Assembly (NCBI GenBank): GCA_009377735.1
Contig: WHTL01000084.1
Coordinates: forward strand, 1-12,947
Origin: Acidimicrobiia bacterium
GTDB taxonomy: Bacteria; Actinomycetota; Acidimicrobiia; Spongiisociales; ZC4RG35
Length of the DNA: 12,947 nucleotides
Reading direction: 5' to 3'
The notes under the pieces are model-generated. The model ran no database searches, was not told where the DNA came from, and saw nothing but the letters and a program-made list of their open reading frames with translations. Of the stretch, positions 7,250 to 12,947 are shown piece by piece (the stretch's first letter is position 1; each line of letters starts with the position of its first letter). The position numbers were made by a program, and so were the translations under genes.

Positions 7250-7891
7250 ATGGGAAGGACGGCCTTGGCATCGGACCCCAAGACCCGCATCGTGGAAGTG
7301 GCCGAGGTCATGTTCGCGAACTATGGATTCGATGGGCTCACCACCCGCGAGCTCGCAGACGAGCTCGGGCTGAACATCGCCACCATCCACTATCACTACG
7401 GTTCGAAACAGGAGCTGTACAAGGCAGCAGTCTCCCGTAGCTTCACCAGGCAGCGGGCCACCGTGCAACGTCTCTTGGAACGTTGCGAGGAGATCGACAA
7501 ACTCACTCCCGAGACGTTTGCAGTGCTGCTGGACAGCTTCATCGATGACCTACTTCAAACCACCAACGAACACCCCTGGGCTGCCCGACTCTTTGTCCGC
7601 TGGGCTCTTACTCATGGACGAGGGGACCCTCTCCTCGACGTCGGGCCTGGTGACCCGGTGATGCCGCTTCTGCAGGACGTCCTCGACAGAGCCAAAGCGG
7701 AGGATATTATCGATCATGTCGACGCCACCGTCCTCACCACCGGATTGGCCTGGGCCGGATACGGCTATTTCGCTTCCCACACCAAAGACGCCACCGAGTG
7801 CCTAGAAATGGAGGACCTCGAAGCGTTGCGCAGCCAACTCCGGAAGTACCTCTTCGGCAGCCTCAACCTCACCCACCTACTCCAAACCTGA
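7250..7891 (+). CDS. TetR/AcrR-family transcriptional regulator
   Basis: A 213-residue one-component regulator of typical TetR length. The N-terminal DNA-binding domain is clear: IVEVAEVMFANYGFDGLTTR, then the helix-turn-helix ELADELGLNIATIHYHYGSK (about residues 34-53), then ELYKAAV. The C-terminal two thirds is predicted all-helical, with HPWAARLFVRWAL in the middle, and would bind an unknown ligand and form the dimer. It lies 51 bp after the RCC1/SLH gene on the same strand and converges on bcp. The target cannot be assigned: it could act on itself, on its neighbours or elsewhere. No matched palindrome was found overlapping its own promoter. The start is chosen because the N-terminal length matches the family. 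Confidence 0.92.
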   Translation: MGRTALASDPKTRIVEVAEVMFANYGFDGLTTRELADELGLNIATIHYHYGSKQELYKAAVSRSFTRQRATVQRLLERCEEIDKLTPETFAVLLDSFIDDLLQTTNEHPWAARLFVRWALTHGRGDPLLDVGPGDPVMPLLQDVLDRAKAEDIIDHVDATVLTTGLAWAGYGYFASHTKDATECLEMEDLEALRSQLRKYLFGSLNLTHLLQT

Positions 7892-7913
7892 GACGCCGCC
7901 ACCTGGTAATTGT

Positions 7914-7934
7914 CCCCCCGCCAACGGCGGGGGG
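7914..7934. terminator. Perfect 9-bp GC hairpin between convergent genes
   Basis: CCCCCCGCC (7914-7922), loop AAC, GGCGGGGGG (7926-7934). It lies 22 bp after the TetR stop and about 75 bp beyond the bcp stop. It is suited to act as a terminator for either strand. No U-run follows on either side, as is common in high-GC actinobacteria. Confidence 0.55.
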
Positions 7935-7977
7935 AAGGTTGCTGGGAAGCAGGTGGGGGGGCAAATCGGCCCCGGGA

Positions 7978-8001
7978 GTCGCGACAAGATCAAATCGCGA
8001 C
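7978..8001 (-). terminator. Second inverted repeat just past bcp
   Basis: GTCGCGA (7978-7984) and TCGCGAC (7995-8001) are perfect 7-bp arms around a 10-nt spacer. The repeat starts 9 bp beyond the bcp stop codon and is the likely end of the metX-bcp transcript, though it lacks a U-run. Confidence 0.45.
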
Positions 8002-8010
8002 CGCTATTGC

Positions 8011-8454
8011 CTACTCGAGTAGGTCGCCGGTGAGACGGGCTACGTGGCCCTTGGCTCGAACGTTGCGGTACTCCTCTTCCAAATCCCCATCGGGACCGAC
8101 CACGAAGGTGGATCTGATGAGGCCCTCGTATTCCTTGCCGTAGTTCTTCTTGGTTCCCCAGGCACCCAGTTGCTCGGCAAAGGAATGATCCTCATCCGAA
8201 AGGAGGGGGAACGGGAGACCCTCTTTCTCGCGGAAGGCTGCATTGTCCTCGGGCTTGTCGGGGCTGACCCCCACAACCTTGTAGCCGGCATCGAGAAGGG
8301 CCTGGTGGTTGTCTCTGAAGTCACAGGCCTCGGTGGTACACCCGGGGGTCATCGCCTTGGGGTAGAAGAAGACGATGAGACGGTCCCCATCGAAATCGGA
8401 GCGGGAAACGGTCTTGCCGTCTTGGTCGGGCAGGGTGAAATCGACTTTGGTCAT
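8011..8454 (-). CDS. bcp: Thiol peroxidase of the BCP/PrxQ type
   Basis: A 147-residue cytoplasmic peroxiredoxin that reduces hydrogen peroxide and organic hydroperoxides with thiol (usually thioredoxin) as electron donor. The active-site block FFYPKAMTPGCTTEACDFRD places the peroxidatic Cys at 39 and the resolving Cys at 44, the CxxxxC spacing of atypical two-Cys BCP/PrxQ enzymes. VVGVSPDKPEDNAAFREKEG, PFPLLSD and the RSTFVVGPDG strand are also family-typical. The frame is open farther upstream to 8541, but that part would overlap metX by about 90 bp. MTKVDFTLPDQDG is the normal N-terminus, and its ATG overlaps the metX stop as ATGA. No Shine-Dalgarno lies before it, so translation is probably coupled to metX. 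Confidence 0.94.
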   Translation of the reverse strand: MTKVDFTLPDQDGKTVSRSDFDGDRLIVFFYPKAMTPGCTTEACDFRDNHQALLDAGYKVVGVSPDKPEDNAAFREKEGLPFPLLSDEDHSFAEQLGAWGTKKNYGKEYEGLIRSTFVVGPDGDLEEEYRNVRAKGHVARLTGDLLE

Positions 8455-9563
8455 GTAAGGAAGTCTGCCAGAAGTGGCTGGTAAAGCCACGGCTCGATCA
8501 GAAAGGAGTCGTGACCCTTGACGGAATGCACGGTGAACCACCGGACGGGCACACCAGCCTCCTCCAGACGGTCGTACATCTCGGATTGTTCTTCGGGGTA
8601 GAAACAGACGTCGGAGTCAATGGTGAACAAGAGCCATTTCTGATCCCGGCATCTCGCCAGCAACTCCCGCTCGGGAGCGCCCACCTGCGCTTCCAGGTCG
8701 AAGCGCTGCCACACTTCCATGATTCTCAGGTAGGTATTGGCGTCGAACCGTCGCACGAACTTCGCCGCCTGGTGGAACATGTATGACTCGAGGGGGTGGC
8801 CAACCTGATATCCGCCGAGGTTGGCGCCCGGCAACACTTCATCACGAGCTCGCTCCCGCATTGTTGCGAGTGATACGAAGGTCTTGTGTCCGATCATACG
8901 TGCCAGACCCAGACCAAGCTCAGGCTGACCGGTTTCGTAGTAGTCGCCCTCCAAGAATGCGGGATCGGCGGTGATGGCAAACATCTGCTCGAAATTGTGG
9001 AGGACCTGCAACGAGGTGACACCCAAGCCGGCGGCGATGGGAATCACTCGCTCGACCCGATCCGGGTACTTGGTGGCCGCGATGACACACATGAGACCAC
9101 CCACCGAGCCGCCTACTACGCCATGGACACGATCGATACCAATCTCGGTGAGGAGTTGCATCTGGCTGTCAACCAGATCCGTCAGGGTCAGCTCGGGAAA
9201 CGTTGCCCCGTATCGTCTACCCGTCGCCGGGTCGATCGACGACGGACCGGTCGATCCGTAGCAACCACCCAGATAGTTTATGCAAATGACGGTGAAACGA
9301 TCGGTGTCCAGTGCCATACCGGGCCCTATGAATCCCTCCCACCATCCGGATTGGCATTCGTCGGTCCATTCGATGGCAAGTCCGGGGACATCGGGCGTGA
9401 ACCCTGCGGCGTGCTGACTACCGGTGAGCGCGTGGAAAACCACGATCGTCTCGAAGCCGCTTCCGTATCTCTCATAGGCGAGGGTCACTTCCTCGAGCAC
9501 GGCACCGCCTTGGAGTCGGAAGGGCTCCTTCAACGTGTGGAACTGCGTCTCGGTTTCGTTCAC
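8451..9563 (-). CDS. metX: Homoserine O-acetyltransferase (MetX family, alpha/beta hydrolase fold)
   Basis: A 370-residue enzyme that acylates L-homoserine from acetyl-CoA (or succinyl-CoA in some MetX proteins), the first committed step to methionine. Visible features are oxyanion/substrate segments VVFHALTGSQHAAG and NYLGGCYGSTGPSS (residues 96-109), the nucleophile elbow GGSVGG with Ser153, ARMIGHKTFVS, RFDANTYL, then the acid Asp318 (in DSDVCFYP) and His351 in KGHDSFL. The triad and length are complete. After the elbow the sequence reads LMCVIAATKYPDRV instead of the more usual MQ(A)LEW-type segment, so this is a divergent member and acyl donor or substrate may differ. Translation starts at GTG 9563-9561, with no Shine-Dalgarno and a TACCGT box 8 nt upstream. 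It forms an overlapping pair with bcp; no metY is present in the window. Confidence 0.9.
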   Translation of the reverse strand: MNETETQFHTLKEPFRLQGGAVLEEVTLAYERYGSGFETIVVFHALTGSQHAAGFTPDVPGLAIEWTDECQSGWWEGFIGPGMALDTDRFTVICINYLGGCYGSTGPSSIDPATGRRYGATFPELTLTDLVDSQMQLLTEIGIDRVHGVVGGSVGGLMCVIAATKYPDRVERVIPIAAGLGVTSLQVLHNFEQMFAITADPAFLEGDYYETGQPELGLGLARMIGHKTFVSLATMRERARDEVLPGANLGGYQVGHPLESYMFHQAAKFVRRFDANTYLRIMEVWQRFDLEAQVGAPERELLARCRDQKWLLFTIDSDVCFYPEEQSEMYDRLEEAGVPVRWFTVHSVKGHDSFLIEPWLYQPLLADFLT

Positions 9564-9571
9564 GAAACCAG

Positions 9572-9577
9572 ACGGTA
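9572..9577 (-). promoter_or_regulatory. Candidate -10 box (TACCGT) of a leaderless metX-bcp transcript
   Basis: On the minus strand TTACCGT ends 8 nt before the GTG start of metX. There is no ribosome binding site in between. It matches the boxes at 1531 and 9631. Confidence 0.45.
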
Positions 9578-9630
9578 ATCCGGTTGTCGGCTGCCTAGAA
9601 AGCGGCCCGCCCCAACCATGAAGATTTCGT

Positions 9631-9636
9631 TACCGT
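9631..9636 (+). promoter_or_regulatory. Candidate -10 box (TACCGT) of a leaderless dehydrogenase transcript
   Basis: GTTACCGT ends 7 nt before ATG 9644. With the oppositely oriented box at 9572-9577 it makes an 80-bp divergent promoter region serving metX-bcp and the dehydrogenase gene. Confidence 0.45.
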
Positions 9637-9643
9637 TGGTGGC

Positions 9644-11194
9644 ATGAAGATCACCTACGCCACCATGTCAGCAGACGACGAGGAACTCCAGGCCGCCTAC
9701 GACGCCGCCGTGGAGAGAGTCACACCCGATTTAGGAGCCGACCACCCCCTCGTTGTCGATGGCGAGGAGAGGATGAAACCCGACCTGTTCGAGGAGACGT
9801 CACCCTTCGACAGGGAGATCGTCGTGGGACGTTACTCCCAGGCCGACCCCTCCGATGTCGACGATGCCGTCGCCGCCGCCCGGGGCTTCGCTCCCGAGTG
9901 GGAAGAGGTCCCGTGGGAGGAACGGGTCGCCCTGATGCGGAAGGCCGCCGACCTCTTGGAGGAGCGTACCTTCGATGTTGCGGCCGAAATGGCCTACGAG
10001 GTCGGAAAGAACCGCCTCGAAGCCCTGGGCGACGTGGCCGAGACGGTCGTGTTCTTCCGCTACTACGCCGAGCAGATGGAGGAGCATGACGGTTTCACCA
10101 TCGAGCTGGGACGTCTCTCCGACAACGAGCGCAACACGTCCGTCCTCCGCCCCTACGGCGTCTGGGCGGTCATATCCCCATTCAATTTCCCCCTTGCCCT
10201 GGCCGCCGGTGGAACCATTGGGGCAATGCTCACCGGCAACACCGTCGTCCTCAAACCGTCGAACGAGGGTGCCCTCATGGGTGTCCGGTTAATCGAGGTC
10301 ATGACCGAGGCGGGTCTTCCTCCTGGTGCCCTCCATCTCGTCACCGGCGGTGACGAGGTGGGTGACCATCTCGCCCACCATCCCGACGTGGACGGTCTCA
10401 CTTTCACCGGCTCCTATCAGGTCGGGATGTACCTCTACAACTCCGTTCGGGAGGATCGTCCCAAGCCGGTGATTGCCGAGATGGGTGGCAAGAATCCGGC
10501 GATCGTAACCACATCAGCAGATCTCGATGTGGCAGCCGAGGGTATAGCCCGCGGTGCGTTTGGGTTCAGCGGACAGAAATGTTCGGCGACATCTCGGGTG
10601 TATGTCGAGCGACCGGTTTACGACGAGTTCCTGGAGAAACTGGTAGCCCAGACGAAGAATCTCGTGGTGAAGAATCCCGTCGAGCGGGACGCATTCACCG
10701 GTCCGGTGATCAATGAGGACGCCGTGCAACGGTTTCTCGATGCGGTGGAGGAGGTCCGATCTAGCGGCGGTGAGATCCTCACGGGTGGTGAAGCCCTTGA
10801 TGGAGACGGCCTCGACCGGGGGAATTTTGTCGCTCCCACCGTCGCCACCGCACCCGAGGAGTCCTACGTGTGGGACAAGGAGCTTTTCGTCCCGTTCGTG
10901 GTGGTAGGTCCGGTTGACTCCCTAGACGAGGCTCTTACCAAGTCGAACAACACCCCCTTCGGTCTAACGGCTGGTCTCTTCGCCGGTGACGAAGGCGAGA
11001 TATCCACCTTCTTTCGCGACATCGACGCCGGTACCACATATGTGAATCGTGCTGCCGGCGCCACTACCGGAGCATGGCCCGACATCCAGTCGTTCGGTGG
11101 TTGGAAGGGCTCGGGTACATCCGGCGCCGGTGGTGGTGGCCCCTGGTACCTCCGCAACTACCTGCGGGAGCAGAGCCGCACCCGTATCGGCTAG
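9644..11194 (+). CDS. pruA: L-glutamate gamma-semialdehyde (1-pyrroline-5-carboxylate) dehydrogenase
   Basis: A 516-residue NAD(P)-dependent aldehyde dehydrogenase that oxidises glutamate gamma-semialdehyde to glutamate, the second step of proline and arginine/ornithine breakdown. Seen in order: ISPFNFPLA with the oxyanion Asn181; VVLKPS with Lys204; the cofactor-loop TFTGS (253-257); general base Glu279 in IAEMGGKNPAIV; catalytic Cys313 in GFSGQKCSA; and the family-specific tail RAAGATTGAWPDIQSFGGWKGSG. The GQKCSA active site and GATTGA...PFGGW-type tail separate P5C dehydrogenases from most other aldehyde dehydrogenases. It is a stand-alone enzyme, not a PutA fusion, and no proline dehydrogenase gene lies alongside in this window. 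ATG 9644 has no strong ribosome binding site but lies 7 nt after a TACCGT box. Confidence 0.93.
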   Translation: MKITYATMSADDEELQAAYDAAVERVTPDLGADHPLVVDGEERMKPDLFEETSPFDREIVVGRYSQADPSDVDDAVAAARGFAPEWEEVPWEERVALMRKAADLLEERTFDVAAEMAYEVGKNRLEALGDVAETVVFFRYYAEQMEEHDGFTIELGRLSDNERNTSVLRPYGVWAVISPFNFPLALAAGGTIGAMLTGNTVVLKPSNEGALMGVRLIEVMTEAGLPPGALHLVTGGDEVGDHLAHHPDVDGLTFTGSYQVGMYLYNSVREDRPKPVIAEMGGKNPAIVTTSADLDVAAEGIARGAFGFSGQKCSATSRVYVERPVYDEFLEKLVAQTKNLVVKNPVERDAFTGPVINEDAVQRFLDAVEEVRSSGGEILTGGEALDGDGLDRGNFVAPTVATAPEESYVWDKELFVPFVVVGPVDSLDEALTKSNNTPFGLTAGLFAGDEGEISTFFRDIDAGTTYVNRAAGATTGAWPDIQSFGGWKGSGTSGAGGGGPWYLRNYLREQSRTRIG

Positions 11195-11219
11195 GAGCTG
11201 TGCCCCCTCCTCGAATAGA

Positions 11220-11345
11220 GTGACGGATGTGCTCGCTCCTGCAACCCGACAATCCGAACCGGCCGGCTCGTTCTCACACCGCTGCGGGTAGACAACGCCG
11301 CCGAGATGTCGTGGGTGATCTATGCCGACATAGACACCGAGACCG
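11220..11345 (+). pseudogene. Remnant of a GNAT acetyltransferase N-terminus
   Basis: From about 11237 the plus strand reads NPTIRTGRLVLTPLRVDNAA followed by EMSWVIYAD. This closely resembles the first strand and helix of GNAT N-acetyltransferases (pattern I.T.RLvL.PLr.dda.eM). There is no ATG, GTG or TTG in that frame after the TAG at 11216. A GTG at 11220 in another frame gives VTDVLAPAT before the frame must shift, consistent with a frameshifted start. Recognisable similarity stops near 11345, where minus-strand pseudogene sequence takes over, so most of the acetyltransferase is missing. The lineage is inferred from one motif. Confidence 0.5.
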
Positions 11346-11399
11346 GCAACAACACGCGACTTAACCGGCGCCCGAAACAGAGAGGCGGTCTTGGTCGAC

Positions 11400-12036
11400 C
11401 CGGCGTTCGGGCCCTTGAGGGTTTGCACCTGAAGACCGGAGCGCGTCTCCACTTCCGTGTTGACGAAGTGGATCTCACCGGCTCGGGTGATCGCGACCCG
11501 AGCGTTGAGCCTTGCGTCCCCTGGATAGGGTTGCCCTGACCGTCGAGCCCGTCGAACGCGACCGTCACCGTTCCGTCCTGGGTCACGGCCGCCGGCGATG
11601 CAGTCCTCGGGGTCGGTATAGTCGCCGTCGTTATTGACGTCTACCTGAACCTCGGGCTGCCCGGTGAAGTTGGCGACGTCGAAGGTGAACTCGCCCTCTG
11701 ATCGTTGGGAGGGTTCGGGTCCCCGGAATCTCCCGAAACCGCCGAATCGACAACGGTGTCATCCGCTGCCACCAGACTCAGCTCGATGTTTTCGAACGAC
11801 TCCTCCTCATCGGACCTGGTGTCATCGGAGTTGCTGTCCGACCACACCACGCCCTCGACGCTCCCATTCAGAGAGTCGGCAAAATCGGGCACCTCTGCGC
11901 CGACTAAGGCCATAGGGAGGGAGCCGACCAACATCGAAACCACCAGCATGACTACCAGCAAATGTAAATTCTGCCTGCCGCCAGGCCGTGAAGAGGCGGT
12001 GTGTGCCGTAGCTTTCTTCGGTCGCTTCCTTTACAT
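11400..12036 (-). pseudogene. Broken secreted protein with an SdrD-B-like domain
   Basis: At 12036 an ATG preceded by GGAAAGGG is followed at once by TAA (12033-12031). The same frame then continues as a good signal peptide: RKRPKKATAHTASSRPGGRQ, then a hydrophobic stretch LLVVMLVVSMLVGSLPMALV. An SdrD-B-like domain follows (NGSVEGVVWSDSNSDD, later IELSLVAADDTVV). The coherent reading then moves to a second frame near 11700 (EGEFTFDVANFTGQPEVQVD and VNNDGDYTDPEDC), back to the first near 11595 (TQDGTVTVAFDGLDGQGNPI), and again to the second near 11500 (ARVAITRAGEIHFVNTEVET). One nonsense codon and three apparent frameshifts make a pseudogene likely. The 3' limit is uncertain. Internal starts (ATG 11949) would give only a short peptide lacking the basic N-region. 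Confidence 0.6.
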
Positions 12037-12288
12037 TGTCCATGCCCTTTCCGCAACTGGGCCACCTGACAATACGGGGTTGGCACCCCATCCTTCGTCC
12101 ATGTCAAGACAATTACTTGTCCCACCACTCAAGAGATGCTTAGAAGCAAACCCTCTCCTCCTAACAAAAGACTACCGATCCAGTAAATGGAATCACTCAC
12201 CCAAATGGGTAGTTTTCATTTCAAGGTGGCTCTCATATATGTGAGCGCGTATCACGGGGATGATTCTTCCGTCTAGTGTCTAACAGCC
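12037..12288. other. AT-richer intergenic region with small palindromes
   Basis: A 252-bp gap with no supportable gene on either strand. Bases 12121-12240 are about 43% GC (52 of 120 counted), far below the neighbouring coding DNA. It holds ACCCA-AA-TGGGT (12199-12210) and an imperfect 14-bp palindrome CTCATATATGTGAG (12232-12245). Both are possible operators for the downstream regulator gene. Confidence 0.5.
12274..12279 (+). promoter_or_regulatory. Candidate -10 box (TAGTGT) of the SARP/MalT-like regulator
   Basis: TAGTGT fits TANNNT and lies 9 nt before ATG 12289. No Shine-Dalgarno is visible, which again suggests a leaderless or nearly leaderless mRNA. Confidence 0.35.
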
Positions 12289-12947
12289 ATGGGCATAGAG
12301 GTGATGGGAAGGGCTCACTCAGTGATCGGTTCAGGCACACACCCTTTACCGAGAGGTCATATGGGTACGGTATTCGAGATACTCTTATTGAGACCAAACC
12401 ACTCGATTTCGGTGACTGCCATCGCAGACATGGTGTGGCCCGGCTCCAACCTCACAGCGGCGACAGCCCGACGACGGGTTCAGGTTATCGTCAGTCGACT
12501 AAGACGATTTCTTATCGCGCGCTTTGCGGCGGATGCAATCGCAATTGTCAATGACTCCGATGCATATCGTCTCAACGTCGACCGCCTGACTCTCGACAGA
12601 GTTGCGTTCGAAGAGGATGCTGCAGCAGCCATAGACGGGAACTATCAGGCGGGTGTCCAGGCGCTGGCACTATGGCAAGGCGAGCCGTATGTCGGCTTTT
12701 CCTGGTCTTCCGAGCTACAGGCGCAGCGGCGACAACTCATCTCCCTGAGGCGGAGGGTCGAGGCAGCCATGCGCCCCGACGGAACGCACCCCCGAAACAT
12801 TTCGACGGTCACTGCGAAACCACGGGTGGATGACCCAACCATCATCCAACGGCAGCGACTTCTCAACCGGATGCCGAAGGTAGGTGAGAGGCGGGTGGGG
12901 TTGCTCAGCGCACCTGCGGGATATGGGAAATCGGTGGTACTTGCCCA
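12289..12947 (+). CDS. SARP/MalT-like transcriptional regulator: wHTH, short BTAD, P-loop ATPase (3' end outside window)
   Basis: The frame is open from ATG 12289 to the window edge (219 complete codons). Residues 1 to ~98 form an OmpR/SARP-type winged helix: MGIEVMGRAHSVIG, FEILLLRPNHSISVTAIADM followed by VWPG, RRRVQVIVSRLRR, then AYRLNVD. Residues ~99-160 resemble the first half of a bacterial transcriptional activation domain (FEEDAAAAIDGN, ALALWQGEPYVGF, LISLRRRVEAAM). After a linker of about 35 residues comes RRVGLLSAPAGYGKSVVLA, a Walker A of the MalT/STAND ATPase type, with the P-loop from Ala208 to Ser215. Large relatives continue with a nucleotide-binding domain, TPR repeats and sometimes a LuxR helix-turn-helix; none of that is visible here. 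It is probably a ligand- and ATP-gated activator. The BTAD is much shorter than usual. The target is unknown. Confidence 0.75.
   Translation, partial: MGIEVMGRAHSVIGSGTHPLPRGHMGTVFEILLLRPNHSISVTAIADMVWPGSNLTAATARRRVQVIVSRLRRFLIARFAADAIAIVNDSDAYRLNVDRLTLDRVAFEEDAAAAIDGNYQAGVQALALWQGEPYVGFSWSSELQAQRRQLISLRRRVEAAMRPDGTHPRNISTVTAKPRVDDPTIIQRQRLLNRMPKVGERRVGLLSAPAGYGKSVVLA

Noticed and set aside
8455..8541. N-terminal extension of bcp by 29 codons
   Set aside because: It lies wholly inside metX, has no family similarity, and the ATGA-overlapping Met gives the normal BCP N-terminus.
9618..9647. Nine-codon upstream frame (MKISLPLVA) whose stop overlaps the dehydrogenase ATG as ATGA
   Set aside because: The overlap looks like a coupled leader peptide, but the best -10 box (9631-9636) lies inside it, so the frame would not be on the leaderless mRNA. 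It also has no ribosome binding site.
10964..11452. 162-codon minus-strand frame overlapping the 3' end of the dehydrogenase gene
   Set aside because: Only its first part (from 11452 to about 11400) reads as pseudogene tail. The rest is antisense to the GNAT scrap and the dehydrogenase.
11705..12244. 179-codon plus-strand open frame
   Set aside because: It is antisense to the SdrD-B-like pseudogene in its first half, then crosses AT-rich intergenic DNA with no recognisable motif. It lacks a ribosome binding site.
12276..12554. 92-codon plus-strand frame overlapping the regulator
   Set aside because: The frame starting at 12289 carries a clear winged-helix, BTAD and P-loop reading. This one is an out-of-frame shadow.
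1..12947. CRISPR array, tRNA, rRNA, phage or intact transposase
   Set aside because: No spaced short repeats, cloverleaf, ribosomal RNA signature, integrase or transposase reading was seen on either strand.

Overview
The window is high-GC, high-coding-density bacterial DNA. It most resembles a chromosome of an actinobacterium of the Acidimicrobiia type. This is inferred from cysteine-containing SLH-like repeats, a Thr/Pro linker joined to RCC1 propellers, a biotin carboxylase-BCCP fusion, SARP/MalT-type regulation, and several genes that seem to be transcribed without a leader. No rRNA, tRNA, CRISPR array, intact insertion sequence or phage gene was seen.

Layout, left to right. (1) 1-338: 3' end of a glycerate kinase (+), convergent with a TauE/SafE permease (-, GTG start at 1241). 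(2) 1242-1544: a 303-bp divergent regulatory gap holding the permease promoter, a tandem 20/19-bp repeat, a 23-bp inverted repeat and a start-proximal -10 box. (3) 1545-3509: biotin-dependent acyl-CoA carboxylase alpha subunit (+). (4) 3620-7198: a 1192-residue secreted protein (+) with three SLH-like repeats, a Thr/Pro linker and two units each made of an Ig-like domain and a seven-blade RCC1 propeller. (5) 7250-7891: a TetR-family regulator (+). (6) 8011-9563: a metX-bcp pair (-) sharing an ATGA overlap. (7) 9644-11194: 1-pyrroline-5-carboxylate dehydrogenase (+), divergent from metX. (8) 11220-12036: gene remnants, namely a GNAT acetyltransferase N-terminus (+) and a broken SdrD-B-like secreted protein (-). 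(9) 12037-12288: AT-richer intergenic DNA. (10) 12289-12947: 5' part of a large regulator (+) with a winged helix, a shortened BTAD domain and a MalT-type P-loop ATPase; it runs off the window.

Most intact genes are housekeeping metabolism: glycerate, acyl-CoA carboxylation, methionine, peroxide defence and proline/glutamate. The accessory parts are the cysteine-patterned surface protein and the decayed segment next to the SARP/MalT-like regulator. No operon-scale novel system is evident. The most interesting observations are the architecture and cysteine pattern of the 1192-residue protein, a shared TTACCNT box 7-8 nt before three start codons that lack a ribosome binding site, and the pseudogene cluster at 11.2-12.0 kb.
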